Shown here piece after piece: positions 26,636 to 36,196 of a DNA stretch of 64,000 bases. Position numbers and translations under genes: made by a program. The stretch comes from Eoetvoesiella caeni (GTDB lineage: Bacteria > Pseudomonadota > Gammaproteobacteria > Burkholderiales > Burkholderiaceae_B): positions 75,186 through 139,185 of the forward strand of contig NZ_QNRQ01000012.1 in the NCBI RefSeq assembly GCF_003315175.1, given 5' to 3'. How positions within the stretch are numbered: the first letter of the stretch is position 1; each line of letters begins with the position of its first letter. Below the pieces are notes generated by a model. It had not been told where the DNA came from. It was given only the letters and a program-made list of their open reading frames with translations, and did no database searches.

Positions 26636-27352
26636 TTAATCCTTGCCGACTAACACTCGTTCAATGGGTGGAAATTCCGCCTGCGTAAGCAACAACTGTC
26701 GCTGAACGTCTGTGCCGTAAATCGGATCATTGCCAGCGTACAGCTGGTTTGCACTTGACGGGTCGATCGGTTCATTGTTCAGCCAAACCTCGTAGTGTAA
26801 ATGGTTGCCAGTGGCTGTTCCGGTCGCACCCACATAGCCGACCGTCTCTCCCTGAGGAACCACCGATCCCTTCTTCAGATTTCGGGCGAATCGACTCTGA
26901 TGCGCGTAAAGCGTTGAGAAACCCGCCGAGTGTTCAATGATGACAACCTTTCCGTAACCGTTCTTGCGGCCAACAAACGCTACAGTACCGTCAGCGGCTG
27001 CTCGGATCGGTGTTCCTTTGGGGGCCGAATAATCGATGCCATCGTGATGCTTCTGTTTGCTTTGAGCGGGATGAAAGCGCAACCCAAAGGGAGAACTGAC
27101 CTTGGCCTTCGCCGCACTAATTGGCTCAGAGAAAAACGCTTCACGCAACTTCTCTAGTCTGGGCGTTTTGGCAATCGTGCCTGATACAGCGGGAAGCTTA
27201 AACTGTTCAGCAATAATGGAGAAACTCGATGCCTCTGCCTTTACGTTGAAGACGGCAAGTGAAGCCATCGAAAAGACGATCATGCCGACAATTCGAAACG
27301 AGTTTTTCAGTTTATACCCAGGAATAAAGGATGAAACTTTACGCTGCGGCAT
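26636..27352 (-). CDS. M23-family zinc metallopeptidase (LytM/peptidoglycan endopeptidase type)
   Basis: Cell-wall peptide hydrolase-like protein of 238 aa. An N-terminal hydrophobic segment (FRIVGMIVFSMASLAVFNV) acts as signal or anchor. The M23 core shows the zinc ligands HHDGIDYSAP and HLHYEVWLNN plus LYAHQSRFARNL. All key residues are present, so it is likely active. It is the last gene of the minus-strand copA operon, 132 bp after DUF411; its part in copper resistance is unclear. M23 genes do recur at the end of mobile copper clusters. Confidence 0.88.
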   Translation of the reverse strand: MPQRKVSSFIPGYKLKNSFRIVGMIVFSMASLAVFNVKAEASSFSIIAEQFKLPAVSGTIAKTPRLEKLREAFFSEPISAAKAKVSSPFGLRFHPAQSKQKHHDGIDYSAPKGTPIRAAADGTVAFVGRKNGYGKVVIIEHSAGFSTLYAHQSRFARNLKKGSVVPQGETVGYVGATGTATGNHLHYEVWLNNEPIDPSSANQLYAGNDPIYGTDVQRQLLLTQAEFPPIERVLVGKD

Positions 27353-27484
27353 AATTCAAATGTTTCTCTTAAAGATACTTTTTTGCCTGCGGCTCCTATA
27401 CCGCAAGCTGGCGAAGGGAGAGAACGGTCAGCCTTTTTCTACTGAAAAAACGACATCCGCCACAGACCCCGTATCGGGCGACAC

Positions 27485-27901
27485 CTAATCTCTGGAGAAA
27501 GGCTTGCCGGCGAAGTCAACCGTAACAAGGTTTCCATCAAGCTCGCCCATCCCTGGCGCATTCAAAGGCATGCCTGGTGCCGAAACACCTCTCACTGATG
27601 AGTCTGCCAACAGCTTGTTCACCGCGCTCACCGGCACATGACCCTCGATAATCTGACCTGTACCCTCGACTACGGCGGTGTGGCATGAACTTAGCGTCAT
27701 GGGTACGCCCAGCTTCTGCTTGATTGAAACCATACTACCCGTCTTGATGGCGTTGACTTCAAAGCCGGCATCACGCATATGATCGACCCAGCCGGAGCAA
27801 CACCCACAATTCGGATCCTGGTAAACGGTAATGGCATTCCCAGCGGCGTGGGAAAACGAAGTTGCGGTCATGAGGGCGACCGCAGCAAACAAAACTCGCA
27901 T
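27485..27901 (-). CDS. DUF411 family periplasmic metal-binding protein
   Basis: Secreted protein of 138 aa. A signal peptide (MRVLFAAVALMTATSFSHA) precedes YQDPNCGCCSGWVDHMRDAG, a Cys triplet, and SSCHTAVVEG, the conserved ligands of DUF411 (CopG-type) proteins that bind copper in the periplasm. I set the start at ATG 27901, not 27913, since GGAG lies 6 bp upstream of it. It follows the cytochrome gene by 51 bp in the copA operon. Confidence 0.88.
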   Translation of the reverse strand: MRVLFAAVALMTATSFSHAAGNAITVYQDPNCGCCSGWVDHMRDAGFEVNAIKTGSMVSIKQKLGVPMTLSSCHTAVVEGTGQIIEGHVPVSAVNKLLADSSVRGVSAPGMPLNAPGMGELDGNLVTVDFAGKPFSRD

Positions 27902-27952
27902 AAAAAACTCCATATAAAACTAGCGTCGGACGCAGGGCGACGGCCGCTAGCG

Positions 27953-28426
27953 CTATTGGCGCCGCTGCAACGTCACTTCTTTTTGTGCCTGCAGCACTTT
28001 AGGCGGCCAATCGCTTTTGATATAGGCCAGTACAGCAACGATCTCCTCATCGGTCAGGATTCCCGCATATGCAGGCATGTCGCTCTCATAGCCCGGAGGC
28101 GCCGTTTTACCTGGCACCAAGCCATTCTTGACCATATCAAAGAGCATCGCATCCGGGTGGTGCCACGTATGGCCGGTCTTGTCGTGAGGCGGCGCAGGCA
28201 GCCTTCCATTGGGAAGGCGCTGGCGCCAATTCGGCTGCCCTTGCAGCGCCTCCCCGTGGCATGCGGCGCAATTATTCGCGTAGATCGCCTTGCCCGTCAC
28301 CACGAGCATATGATCAGCAGGATCGATAAATGCCGGCCCCGCATCGCGCCCCCCGTAATACAACAAGGCAGCAGCCCCTGCGACCAAGACGCCGACAGCC
28401 CCAAGGATGAACCGCTTTTTTGACAT
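27953..28426 (-). CDS. c-type cytochrome, membrane-anchored
   Basis: Monohaem cytochrome c of 157 aa. An uncleaved N-terminal helix (FILGAVGVLVAGAAALLYYG) anchors it in the inner membrane; the haem site is NNCAACHGEALQG and the likely Met ligand lies in ESDMPAYAGILTDEEI. It needs the Ccm machinery for haem attachment, which is encoded in full 6 kb to the right. It lies 13 bp behind the cupredoxin gene in the copper operon. It may take electrons from cuprous copper or from the cupredoxin (inference). Confidence 0.9.
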   Translation of the reverse strand: MSKKRFILGAVGVLVAGAAALLYYGGRDAGPAFIDPADHMLVVTGKAIYANNCAACHGEALQGQPNWRQRLPNGRLPAPPHDKTGHTWHHPDAMLFDMVKNGLVPGKTAPPGYESDMPAYAGILTDEEIVAVLAYIKSDWPPKVLQAQKEVTLQRRQ

Positions 28427-28438
28427 ATCGGCGCTGTG

Positions 28439-28951
28439 TTAATCGACCTTTACCTTGCCAACCATCCCGGCCTCCATATGCCCTGGGATCAAGCAAGCAA
28501 AATCAACAGTGCCAGCCTGGTCGAACTGCCACACCAAGCCACCAATCTTACCCGGTGCAAGCGTAATCATGTTCGGTTCCGCATGCTTCATCCCTGGCAT
28601 CTTTTGCATCTCGGCAGCGTGAGCCTTTAAATCGGCAAGCGACCCAATCACCATTTCGTGCGAAATTTTCCCAGTGTTTTTAATGAAGAAACGAACCGTC
28701 TCGCCTGCATTAACCTTGATATCACTGGGTGTAAATCGCATGGTATCGTCCATCGTCAGTTCGATCGTGCGAGTCACCTTGGCCGGGTCACCGGGTTGGC
28801 CAATAGGGGAAGGTGCATTCGACATTGTGGACATATCATGGCCTGGCATGCCGTGCGAGGGCATGCCATGACCACCGCCATGGTTGCCTGCCGCTAATGC
28901 GATGGTGGGTAGCACGCTCAAAGCCAAAATGGATAGGGATTTCTTCATCAA
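28439..28951 (-). CDS. Cupredoxin-domain copper-binding protein
   Basis: Secreted type-1-like copper protein of 170 aa. Signal peptide MKKSLSILALSVLPTIALA, then a His/Met-rich linker (GGGHGMPSHGMPGHDMSTMS), then a cupredoxin fold. Candidate ligands are His in KISHEMVIG and Cys, His and Met in FACLIPGHMEAGM. Members of this family (CopI type) act in periplasmic copper tolerance. The gene is 63 bp downstream of copB and 12 bp before the cytochrome gene. Confidence 0.88.
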   Translation of the reverse strand: MMKKSLSILALSVLPTIALAAGNHGGGHGMPSHGMPGHDMSTMSNAPSPIGQPGDPAKVTRTIELTMDDTMRFTPSDIKVNAGETVRFFIKNTGKISHEMVIGSLADLKAHAAEMQKMPGMKHAEPNMITLAPGKIGGLVWQFDQAGTVDFACLIPGHMEAGMVGKVKVD

Positions 28952-29014
28952 AAGGACTCATTTAAATTGTGTGTGGCAGCGGTTTCCGGCCACCTATGTG
29001 AGAAAAAGCCGGCT

Positions 29015-30151
29015 TCAAAACCGGAAACTCAACCCCGCGACAAAACGGGTTTCTTGCTTGGCTGCGCCTTCTGCACGCGCGTAATCCGCCGTCTTCCCGA
29101 ATTTGCTGGACCACTCTACGCCAATGTAGGGTACAAACTGACGAGTGACTTCGTACTTTAGGCGCAAGCCCGCCGTGCCGTCCGACAGACCGCTGCCGAT
29201 ACCCCGGCGTTCGTCGTTCTTGCCATAGAAATTAACCTCTACGCTCGGCTGAAGGTAGAGCTTCTGGGTAAGCAAGATGTCGTACTCCGCCTTCAACCCC
29301 AAAGCAGTACGTCCACTGGGGCCCACATAAGCGGTGGCGTCTACATCAAACCAGTAAGGCGCAAGCCCTTTAACACCAAATGCCAACCATTCCCGGTTCG
29401 GCGCACCGTGGCCATGATCGAAACGCACGCCCAATTCCGTATCCCAAAAGGTTGACACCGCATGACGCCAAAGTAACTGCGTCTTGGATTCCTGCAGTTT
29501 GCCACTCGCGATTTCACCCTCTGCCTTGATCACCGCGCGGTTATAGGTGCTGCCATACCATGCTTCGCCCTCATAGGCCGCCCATTCCTCCCCCCGCGCC
29601 TTGACGTACTCCAGGCGGTCAAAGTAAACGGAACCAAAGTTATGCGCGTCCGACATAATCAGCGCCTCTGACGGCGGCAAGGCATACTTGCCCGCATTAC
29701 GCACGTAGCCATCCGAGTAGGCATTCGGATCGCGGGCATCGGGTGGCGCCGATCCGCCTTGCATTTGCATGTCGCCATGGTCCATTTCACCACCGCCCAT
29801 ATCCATTGCTCCCATATCGTGAGCAGGAGCAGTTGGCGCTGTGTTAGCTTGGCCATGGTTCATACCGGGCATGCCATCTGCTGGCTTAGGCGCAGCGGTT
29901 GACTTCATTTTCATCGTGTCATGGCCCATGCCAGGCATATTCATTTTGCTGTGAGCCATGCCAGGCATGTTTGCTGCACCGGCAGGAGCCGAGCTGGCCG
30001 GCATGGCGGTATGGCTGCTATGAGCATCATGCGCTTGGGCGTTGGCAAAAAGCGGCGTTGCACCGAGCGTTGCGATGGCGACCCCAAGAATACGTTTTCT
30101 TATACGAGTATTCACGGCCAGAATTCCCTTTTTCTCGTTTATTGAGTTCAT
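29015..30151 (-). CDS. copB: Copper resistance outer-membrane protein CopB (PcoB type)
   Basis: Outer-membrane beta-barrel protein, about 378 aa. I start at ATG 30151 (MNSINEKKGILAVNTRIRKR), which overlaps the copA stop as ATGA; the longer frame begins inside copA. A signal region (LGVAIATLGATPLFANA) precedes a Met/His-rich segment (MAHSKMNMPGMGHDTMKMK and similar) and the PcoB barrel (FGVKGLAPYWFDVDATAYVG), which ends in the phenylalanine-terminated GLSFRF. CopB works with CopA to bind or export surplus periplasmic copper. Confidence 0.94.
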   Translation of the reverse strand: MNSINEKKGILAVNTRIRKRILGVAIATLGATPLFANAQAHDAHSSHTAMPASSAPAGAANMPGMAHSKMNMPGMGHDTMKMKSTAAPKPADGMPGMNHGQANTAPTAPAHDMGAMDMGGGEMDHGDMQMQGGSAPPDARDPNAYSDGYVRNAGKYALPPSEALIMSDAHNFGSVYFDRLEYVKARGEEWAAYEGEAWYGSTYNRAVIKAEGEIASGKLQESKTQLLWRHAVSTFWDTELGVRFDHGHGAPNREWLAFGVKGLAPYWFDVDATAYVGPSGRTALGLKAEYDILLTQKLYLQPSVEVNFYGKNDERRGIGSGLSDGTAGLRLKYEVTRQFVPYIGVEWSSKFGKTADYARAEGAAKQETRFVAGLSFRF

Positions 30152-32055
30152 GCCACCACCACTTCGCGAAACATCCCCATATCCATGTGCAACATCAGAT
30201 GGCAGTGCCAGGCCCATCGTCCGAGAGCGTCGGCTGTCACGAGAAAACTGATACGCTGGGCGGGCTGCACGGGAATCGTGTGGCGACGCGCTTGAAACTG
30301 TCCGTCAGGCGTTTCGAGTTCGCTCCACATCCCGTGTAAGTGCATGGGATGCGTCATCATGGTGTCGTTGTGCAAAATGACCCTGACCCGCTCTCCGTAA
30401 CGAAAATGAACCGGTGTCGATTGACCGAACTCCACGCCATCGAATGACCACGTGTAACGTTCCATATTCCCTGTCAGATGAAGCTCGATTTCACGCTCTG
30501 CACCGCGTGGATCCATCGGCCCGCCCATCGTGTGCAAATCCGCCAGCGTGAGGACGCGCCGTCCGCTATTGCGTAAGCCGATACCGGGATCGTCCAGATT
30601 GGTGCGCGGCATATCGACCCGCATGTCGGTGCTGGCGCCGTACTCGGTTCGGGCATGACGCACTTGGGTGCTGGCACTGCCTGCGCCCATTGCGCCGTGC
30701 CCCGCGCCAGCCATGCTTGCGTGGTTCATCCCTTGCATGTCGCCATGGTTCATTCCGGTCATATTTCCATGGCTCATCCCGGGCATACTGCCATGGCCCA
30801 TGCCGCTGCCGTGATTCATACCACCCATGGAGGCATGGCCCGCTGCGCCATGACTCATGCCCGCCATGCCGCCGCCCATTGCCCCCATCATGTCAGCCAT
30901 GTCCAGCCATTGCACGGGGTCTAACGCCGGTACGGGCGCCTCCAGGCCGGCATGCGTGGCTAAGGTGCCGCGCGCATAGCCTGTACGATCCATCGCTTGC
31001 GCATAAACTGTGTAAGCATCGTCTTTGGGCTGCACCAATACGTCATAGGTTTCGCCGGGCCCGAAACGGAACTCATCGACGGTGACTGGCTCGATATTGA
31101 CGCCGTCGGCTTGCACGACCGTTAAGCCAAGGCCTGGAATCCGCACGTCGTAGAAGGTGTTCGCCGCCCCATTGATGAACCGAAGGCGGACGCGCTCGCC
31201 AGGCCGAAACAGCCCCGTCCAGTTCCCGGCCGGCGTGGTGCCGTTCATCAGGTAAGTGAGGACATCGGCCGACAGGTCGGCAAGGTCCGTGGGACTCATG
31301 CGCATTTCATTCCACATCTTGCGCTTGTCCACGGCCGCTTTCAGTCCCATGTCAGAGACATCTCGGAAGAAATCCACTGCCGTGGGCTGGTTATAGTTGT
31401 AATAGTCGCCTTGCATCTTCAGTTTGGCGAGCACTCGCATAGGGTCTTCGTCGGTCCAATCGGACAGCTGAACAACATACTCGCGGTCGGCGCGTATGGG
31501 GTCCGTTTCCGCAGGGTCGATGATGATTGCCCCGTAAACGCCGGTGGCTTCCTGCATGCCCGAATGCGAGTGGTACCAATAGGTGCCGTTCTGCTGCACC
31601 TTGAAGCGGTAGGTGAAGGTTTCCCCAGGCGGTATGCCCGTAAAGCTGATTCCTGGCACACCGTCCATTTCAAAGGGCAGGATGATGCCGTGCCAATGGA
31701 TGGAGGTAGCCTCTTTCAGGCGGTTCTTCACCCTGATGGTTACCGTGTCGCCCTCGCGCCACCGTAGGGTCGGTGCAGGAAGCGAGCCATTCACGGTGGT
31801 TGCCATGCGGGGACTACCCGTGAAGTTGACGGGGGACTCGCCGATTTCCAGATTAAATTCGGTTCCAGTCAGGAGCTGCGCGGAACCCGTGCTCGTTGGG
31901 TTTGACTGCATTCCCAGGGCTCGGGCATAAGGCGACAGGCCAAGAAGCACACCGCCAGCAGCCAACCCTTGAACAAAGCGGCGACGGGGCATAAGTGGTA
32001 CGGGAATAGCGAGCGTAGTGCGGCGTTTCACGCGAGGCAATCCTTTTGAGGTCAA
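30148..32055 (-). CDS. copA: Periplasmic multicopper oxidase CopA (PcoA type)
   Basis: Tat-exported cuprous oxidase of 635 aa. The twin-arginine signal is PRRRFVQGLAAGGVLLGLS. Four copper motifs are intact: IHWHG, WYHSHSG, HPMHLHG and WHCHLMLHMDMGM. A Met/His-rich insert at about 415-460 (MNHGSGMGHGSMPGMSHG repeats) is typical of PcoA/CopA and binds extra Cu(I). It heads the operon copA-copB-cupredoxin-cytochrome-DUF411-M23, with CopR-type box 2 centred about 103 bp upstream of its start. Confidence 0.95.
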   Translation of the reverse strand: MTSKGLPRVKRRTTLAIPVPLMPRRRFVQGLAAGGVLLGLSPYARALGMQSNPTSTGSAQLLTGTEFNLEIGESPVNFTGSPRMATTVNGSLPAPTLRWREGDTVTIRVKNRLKEATSIHWHGIILPFEMDGVPGISFTGIPPGETFTYRFKVQQNGTYWYHSHSGMQEATGVYGAIIIDPAETDPIRADREYVVQLSDWTDEDPMRVLAKLKMQGDYYNYNQPTAVDFFRDVSDMGLKAAVDKRKMWNEMRMSPTDLADLSADVLTYLMNGTTPAGNWTGLFRPGERVRLRFINGAANTFYDVRIPGLGLTVVQADGVNIEPVTVDEFRFGPGETYDVLVQPKDDAYTVYAQAMDRTGYARGTLATHAGLEAPVPALDPVQWLDMADMMGAMGGGMAGMSHGAAGHASMGGMNHGSGMGHGSMPGMSHGNMTGMNHGDMQGMNHASMAGAGHGAMGAGSASTQVRHARTEYGASTDMRVDMPRTNLDDPGIGLRNSGRRVLTLADLHTMGGPMDPRGAEREIELHLTGNMERYTWSFDGVEFGQSTPVHFRYGERVRVILHNDTMMTHPMHLHGMWSELETPDGQFQARRHTIPVQPAQRISFLVTADALGRWAWHCHLMLHMDMGMFREVVVA

Positions 32056-32150
32056 ATTGTGATTTGGGCTTTTTTTAGCGATCCGATGCCTACGCGACGA
32101 ACCACTTCTTAACTTTAATCAAGTACGGCTGTCTGGCGCGTGACGGCAGA

Positions 32151-32166
32151 ATTACATTTTTGTAAT
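32151..32166. promoter_or_regulatory. CopR-type box 2 (copA operon promoter)
   Basis: ATTACATTTTTGTAAT, perfect palindrome ATTACA-TTTT-TGTAAT, in the 133-bp gap between the dsbD stop and the copA start. dsbD reads towards it from its 3' end, so the site serves the copA operon. Confidence 0.8.
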
Positions 32167-32188
32167 CAAAGAACATTGCGCAGGGCTC

Positions 32189-34147
32189 TCACAGCGGAAT
32201 TGCCGTATCCAATGAGCGCAGAAACTTCTTTGCTGACTGAAAGCCGACGACTTGAAAGTCGATTTCCTCGCCCTGCCTGTCGAAGAAGATAATCCCAGGC
32301 GGGCCGAAAAGCCCAAAACGCTTGAGCAGCGCTTGATCGGCCGCATTATTGGCCGTCACATCAGCCTTGAGCAAAATGACATCCTTCAGCCTGTCCCTAA
32401 CTTTCGAATCGGTGAATGTAAATAGCTCCATTTCCTTGCACGACACGCACCAATCCGCCCAGAAGTCCAGCATCACATAGCGGCCATCGGCAGCTTGCAA
32501 TTGCGCATCAAGCTCAGCAAGACTTGTGATTTTCTGAAACTGAAACGCGCCATCAGAGCCTTCCTGGTCGATTGACGCGCTCGAGCTCACGAAGGCGCTC
32601 AAGGGCTGCAGGATGTCGCGGCTCCCCGATAATGCGCCGACAAAAATTGCCAAACCCAGTGTCAAGGCGATTATTCCGACACCCTTTCCAAAGCGAACAG
32701 CCCCGGGCGAGGTTGCGGGCAGCGGATCCAGCGCCTTCAAGTACATGGCCGAAATGATGAGCAAAACGGCCCACAAAATCATATGAACGACGGCTGGGAC
32801 TACCGGGGAAATGAGGTAAATGGCGACAGCGAGCATGGTGACACCAAAGAAATGCTGTACCGATCTCATCCATGGACCCGCTTTGGGCAGCAGTGCCCCT
32901 GCTGTCGTCCCAAAAATCAAGAGGGGTACGCCCATCCCTATGGCCATCGTGAATAGAGCTAAACCGCCCAGTACCACATCTTCGGTTTGTCCGATGTAAA
33001 GCAATGCCCCCGCAAGCGGCGCTGCAACGCACGGCCCCACGATGACAGCCGAGAGCACTCCCATCAAAAACACGCTTACGACCTTACCTCCGCCCCGGCG
33101 ATTTGCCGCGCCAGCCAATCGAGTCTGTATGGAGGCAGGTATTTGCAACTGGTAAAATCCGAACATCGAAAGCGCGAGCAGCACAAAGACGGCTGCAAAG
33201 CTTCCCAGAACCCACGGGTTTTGCAGATACGCCGCCAACATGGTACCGGCCATGCCGGCCGCCACGCCGGCCAGGGCGTATGTCACTGCCATTGCTAAGA
33301 CGTACACCAGTGACAGGCCGAATGCATGCCGACGGCTAAGCTTGTCACCCTGACCAATAATCATGCCGGACAGGATGGGAATCATGGGCAGCATGCAGGG
33401 GGTAAAAGCTAGAACCAGGCCAAAACCGAAGAATGCCGCGAGCAGCGCCCAAGTGTTGCCTTGCGCGAACAGGTCCCGCACCAAACTTGTGTCAGAAACC
33501 GACTTCCTGGCAGCTTGATTGGGCGCCGTACCACTTTCGTCAATCGACTGTTGCTCAACAGCAGGCTGAATCGAAACTACGGGCGCAGCCGAATTTGCCA
33601 GCGAAATCGTGAGGGTTTGCTCCATTGGCGGATAGCAAACCCCTGTTGGATCGTTACAACCCTGGAAAGATGCGCGCAAACGCACCAACTCCGGTTTATC
33701 ACTTGCCTGGCGATTCAACGTGATCAGGGCCTCTATCGAATCGTAATAAACCTCGACCGGCCCGAACGTGGGATCATCCTTGAGCTTTCCTTTCGGCAGC
33801 GATACGTCCGCAATCGTCACATCTTGCGAATTCTCAATATGGAATGCAATACGATCACGGTATAGATAATAACCTTGGGCAGCTGTTAATGTGGCAACCA
33901 AGGTGTCCCGATTCTGAGCAGAAACGGCCACCTGAAACGCTTCTTCCGGCGGTAGCAACTCTTGCTCTTTAGGTGCGCCGCCGAACAATCCCCGAAGAGA
34001 ACCCAATACACCGCCTGATGAAGCGGCGGCCAAGGCTGGAGCAACCGATGCTGCTGGAACGGAGCCAACGGCATATGCGTGGCTAAAACCAGTTAGCCCA
34101 GCCAGTAGCAACGTAAGCGCCGCTACGATTAAACGAACTGCTTTCAC
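32189..34147 (-). CDS. dsbD: Thiol:disulfide interchange protein DsbD
   Basis: Inner-membrane protein of 652 aa that carries electrons from cytoplasmic thioredoxin to periplasmic thiol proteins. The order is: signal peptide, N-terminal immunoglobulin-like domain with its Cys pair (FQGCNDPTGVCYPP), eight membrane helices with the buried pair in FTPCMLPMIPILSG and VGPCVAAPLAGALL, and a C-terminal thioredoxin domain with DWCVSCKEMELF. Its output fits CcmG, CcmH and Cys-rich copper proteins encoded nearby. CopR-type box 3 lies 75 bp upstream. Confidence 0.95.
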   Translation of the reverse strand: MKAVRLIVAALTLLLAGLTGFSHAYAVGSVPAASVAPALAAASSGGVLGSLRGLFGGAPKEQELLPPEEAFQVAVSAQNRDTLVATLTAAQGYYLYRDRIAFHIENSQDVTIADVSLPKGKLKDDPTFGPVEVYYDSIEALITLNRQASDKPELVRLRASFQGCNDPTGVCYPPMEQTLTISLANSAAPVVSIQPAVEQQSIDESGTAPNQAARKSVSDTSLVRDLFAQGNTWALLAAFFGFGLVLAFTPCMLPMIPILSGMIIGQGDKLSRRHAFGLSLVYVLAMAVTYALAGVAAGMAGTMLAAYLQNPWVLGSFAAVFVLLALSMFGFYQLQIPASIQTRLAGAANRRGGGKVVSVFLMGVLSAVIVGPCVAAPLAGALLYIGQTEDVVLGGLALFTMAIGMGVPLLIFGTTAGALLPKAGPWMRSVQHFFGVTMLAVAIYLISPVVPAVVHMILWAVLLIISAMYLKALDPLPATSPGAVRFGKGVGIIALTLGLAIFVGALSGSRDILQPLSAFVSSSASIDQEGSDGAFQFQKITSLAELDAQLQAADGRYVMLDFWADWCVSCKEMELFTFTDSKVRDRLKDVILLKADVTANNAADQALLKRFGLFGPPGIIFFDRQGEEIDFQVVGFQSAKKFLRSLDTAIPL

Positions 34148-34221
34148 CAGCTACCAACCATACGGGTTAATGGAAACCAATCAATATAGACCGCACATGC
34201 TGTCAGTCGCATGACCTAGAG

Positions 34222-34237
34222 ATTACACTTTTGTCAT
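34222..34237. promoter_or_regulatory. CopR-type box 3 (dsbD / CzcI-like divergent promoter)
   Basis: ATTACACTTTTGTCAT differs from the perfect palindrome at one base (TGTCAT for TGTAAT). It lies 75 bp before dsbD on the minus strand and 96 bp before the CzcI-like gene on the plus strand, so it could control both. Confidence 0.75.
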
Positions 34238-34332
34238 GCGAGGGAGCCTGCAGTGCTTGTAGGCCGCAGCTGTGGTAAGAAACTTCTGAGCATTTTGCGA
34301 GATGCAGGCGGGTTCGATACAATGCTGCTGCG

Positions 34333-34695
34333 ATGAAAAAGTTCCTCCTCCTTATTCTGCTGGCCATACTGCCGCTCCAGGCGTCCTGGGGCGTAGTCGG
34401 GATTTATTGCCAGCAAGTGGAGCAGGTATGCGTTGGGATCGACTGTGATAACGACAAAGAAGAGTCGTCCATTCCGGCCATAGAGCGTCAAGAATCTGTT
34501 ACTCAAGCGCCCAAGGTTATGGATCAGTCTGATCATTCTTGTAATGGCCAGACTACTACCACGCTTACTTCATCCGATCAACACCTGGTTCCGCCATCGA
34601 CTTCCGATCTTGCGCTTCGCTCCCATGAGGCGCAGCTAAGCCTGCCTATCCTTGCCGAACGGCCTGAACGGCCTCAATGGCTTTCGCTCATTTGA
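34333..34695 (+). CDS. CzcI-like small periplasmic protein
   Basis: Secreted protein of 120 aa. Its start, MKKFLLLILLAILPLQASWG followed by VVGIYCQQ, matches the conserved opening of CzcI-type proteins (…LPLQ-S-W-A…YCQH) found with Czc cation efflux systems. The rest has a Cys-rich patch (CVGIDCDNDKEESS) and no His cluster, which is unlike classical CzcI. No czcCBA genes are nearby. It lies between dsbD and ccmA on the ccm strand; its role is unknown. The family call is moderate. Confidence 0.6.
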   Translation: MKKFLLLILLAILPLQASWGVVGIYCQQVEQVCVGIDCDNDKEESSIPAIERQESVTQAPKVMDQSDHSCNGQTTTTLTSSDQHLVPPSTSDLALRSHEAQLSLPILAERPERPQWLSLI

Positions 34696-34890
34696 GCTGA
34701 CTCGCCGCTATTCGGTTTTCTCTTGCTCCATCCGGCTTAACTACGCCAGATCGCGTTACGTCCAGCGTGCTCGCAGTCAGTCTCTAAAGCAGCGCCTCAT
34801 CCATCGGTCGAAGGAATTTGATCGATCAGCGCTATTCCAGGGTGCCCCGGCACCCGTGGCAATCAACATTAGAGCGAGCAACGGTATCCA

Positions 34891-35505
34891 GTGCTTGAAG
34901 CAATTAATCTCGTGGGCGTGCGCGGAGAGCGCCGTCTGTTTAACCGCTTGAGTTTTCAGGTTCGGGCAGGCGAGTGCCTGCTCGTGCGAGGTGAAAACGG
35001 CAGCGGCAAAACCACCCTCCTACGCATGCTGGCCGGATTGACTGCATCAGCTGAAGGCGCTATTCGCTGGAACGGCCGCCTCCTCGACGAGCAGCTGGGC
35101 GAGTATCAGCGCGATATGTTGTATTGCGGTCACGGCCTGGGCCTGAAAGAAGACCTGAATGCCATGGAAAACCTATTGATCATCGCTGCGTTGGCCGGTA
35201 TATCCACAACCCCCGCTCTTGTGTCCGACGCTCTGAAAGAAGTCGGTTTAGCGGGGCGAGAAAGCCTTCCAGTACGAGGATTGTCCCAGGGTCAAAAACG
35301 CCGAGCTAGCCTGGCTCGGCTGCTGCTCCAACAAAGCAGCCTCTGGATCCTCGACGAACCGTTGACAGCACTGGATACGGCCGGCTGTCAATGGTTGGCT
35401 GATGTGATTGATCAACATTTGCTAGATGGCGGGATGGTTGTCCTGACGAGCCACCAGCATCTGTCGTTGGCGGGCACGAGCCACAGTATCAGGATGAGCG
35501 CATGA
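34891..35505 (+). CDS. ccmA: Cytochrome c maturation ABC-transporter ATPase CcmA
   Basis: Cytoplasmic ATPase of the CcmABCD complex that releases holo-CcmE; 204 aa. Walker A GENGSGKTTLLRMLAGL, signature LSQGQKRRASLARLLL, Walker B LWILDEPLTALD. GTG is the start. It opens a tightly packed operon of nine ccm genes with 4-17 bp overlaps or very short gaps. The gap of 195 bp upstream shows no cop box. Confidence 0.95.
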   Translation: MLEAINLVGVRGERRLFNRLSFQVRAGECLLVRGENGSGKTTLLRMLAGLTASAEGAIRWNGRLLDEQLGEYQRDMLYCGHGLGLKEDLNAMENLLIIAALAGISTTPALVSDALKEVGLAGRESLPVRGLSQGQKRRASLARLLLQQSSLWILDEPLTALDTAGCQWLADVIDQHLLDGGMVVLTSHQHLSLAGTSHSIRMSA

Positions 35506-36188
35506 AGAGCCCATTTAATCGCCATCCCATGTATGTGGTAGTACATCGAGACTTGAAGCTCGCCCTACGACGCAAGTCTGACACCCTCACGCCTCTCTTC
35601 TTCTTTGTCATCGTGGTCAGCTTGATCCCATTGGGTGTGGGCGCTGAACGCGAAACACTGCGCCAGATTGCGCCCGGAATTCTGTGGGTTTCGGCGCTGC
35701 TGGCAAGCATGCTGTCGCTCAACAGGCTGTTTGAACAGGATCACGCCGATGGCACGCTCGAACAGATGGCTCTTTCACCGACCCCATTGAGCATGCTGGT
35801 CGTTGGAAAGGTGTTAGCGCATTGGCTGCTGTCTGGTTTGCCCCTGACTGTAATAGCCCCGGTATTGGCGTTGCAATTCGATCTTCCTATGCCGTCGCTG
35901 CTGATCCTGACGGTGTCGCTGGCCGTCGGCACTCCCGTTCTGAGCCTTATTGGCGCAATTGGTGCGGGATTGACGCTCGGTGTTCGCGGAGGTGGTGTTC
36001 TCGTAGCCGTACTCGTGCTTCCACTTTACGTGCCTGTCCTGATTTTTGGCGCAGGGTCAGTCGAGGCAATTGCCTCGGGTCTCGGCGCGTCGGCACACCT
36101 TTCCATACTGGCTGCTCTCCTGGTGCTAGCTGGCTTTTTTGCACCGTGGGCGGCGACGGCCGCGCTACGCGTTGCCTTGGAATATTGA
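35502..36188 (+). CDS. ccmB: Haem exporter subunit CcmB
   Basis: Polytopic inner-membrane partner of CcmA, 228 aa, with six hydrophobic segments (for example SDTLTPLFFFVIVVSLIPLG, LIGAIGAGLTLGVRGGGVLV). The N-terminal RDLKLALRRKSD and ESDHADGTLEQM-like FEQDHADGTLEQMALSP regions are family hallmarks. It overlaps ccmA by 4 bp. Confidence 0.95.
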   Translation: MKSPFNRHPMYVVVHRDLKLALRRKSDTLTPLFFFVIVVSLIPLGVGAERETLRQIAPGILWVSALLASMLSLNRLFEQDHADGTLEQMALSPTPLSMLVVGKVLAHWLLSGLPLTVIAPVLALQFDLPMPSLLILTVSLAVGTPVLSLIGAIGAGLTLGVRGGGVLVAVLVLPLYVPVLIFGAGSVEAIASGLGASAHLSILAALLVLAGFFAPWAATAALRVALEY

Positions 36189-36196
36189 GCGAACGA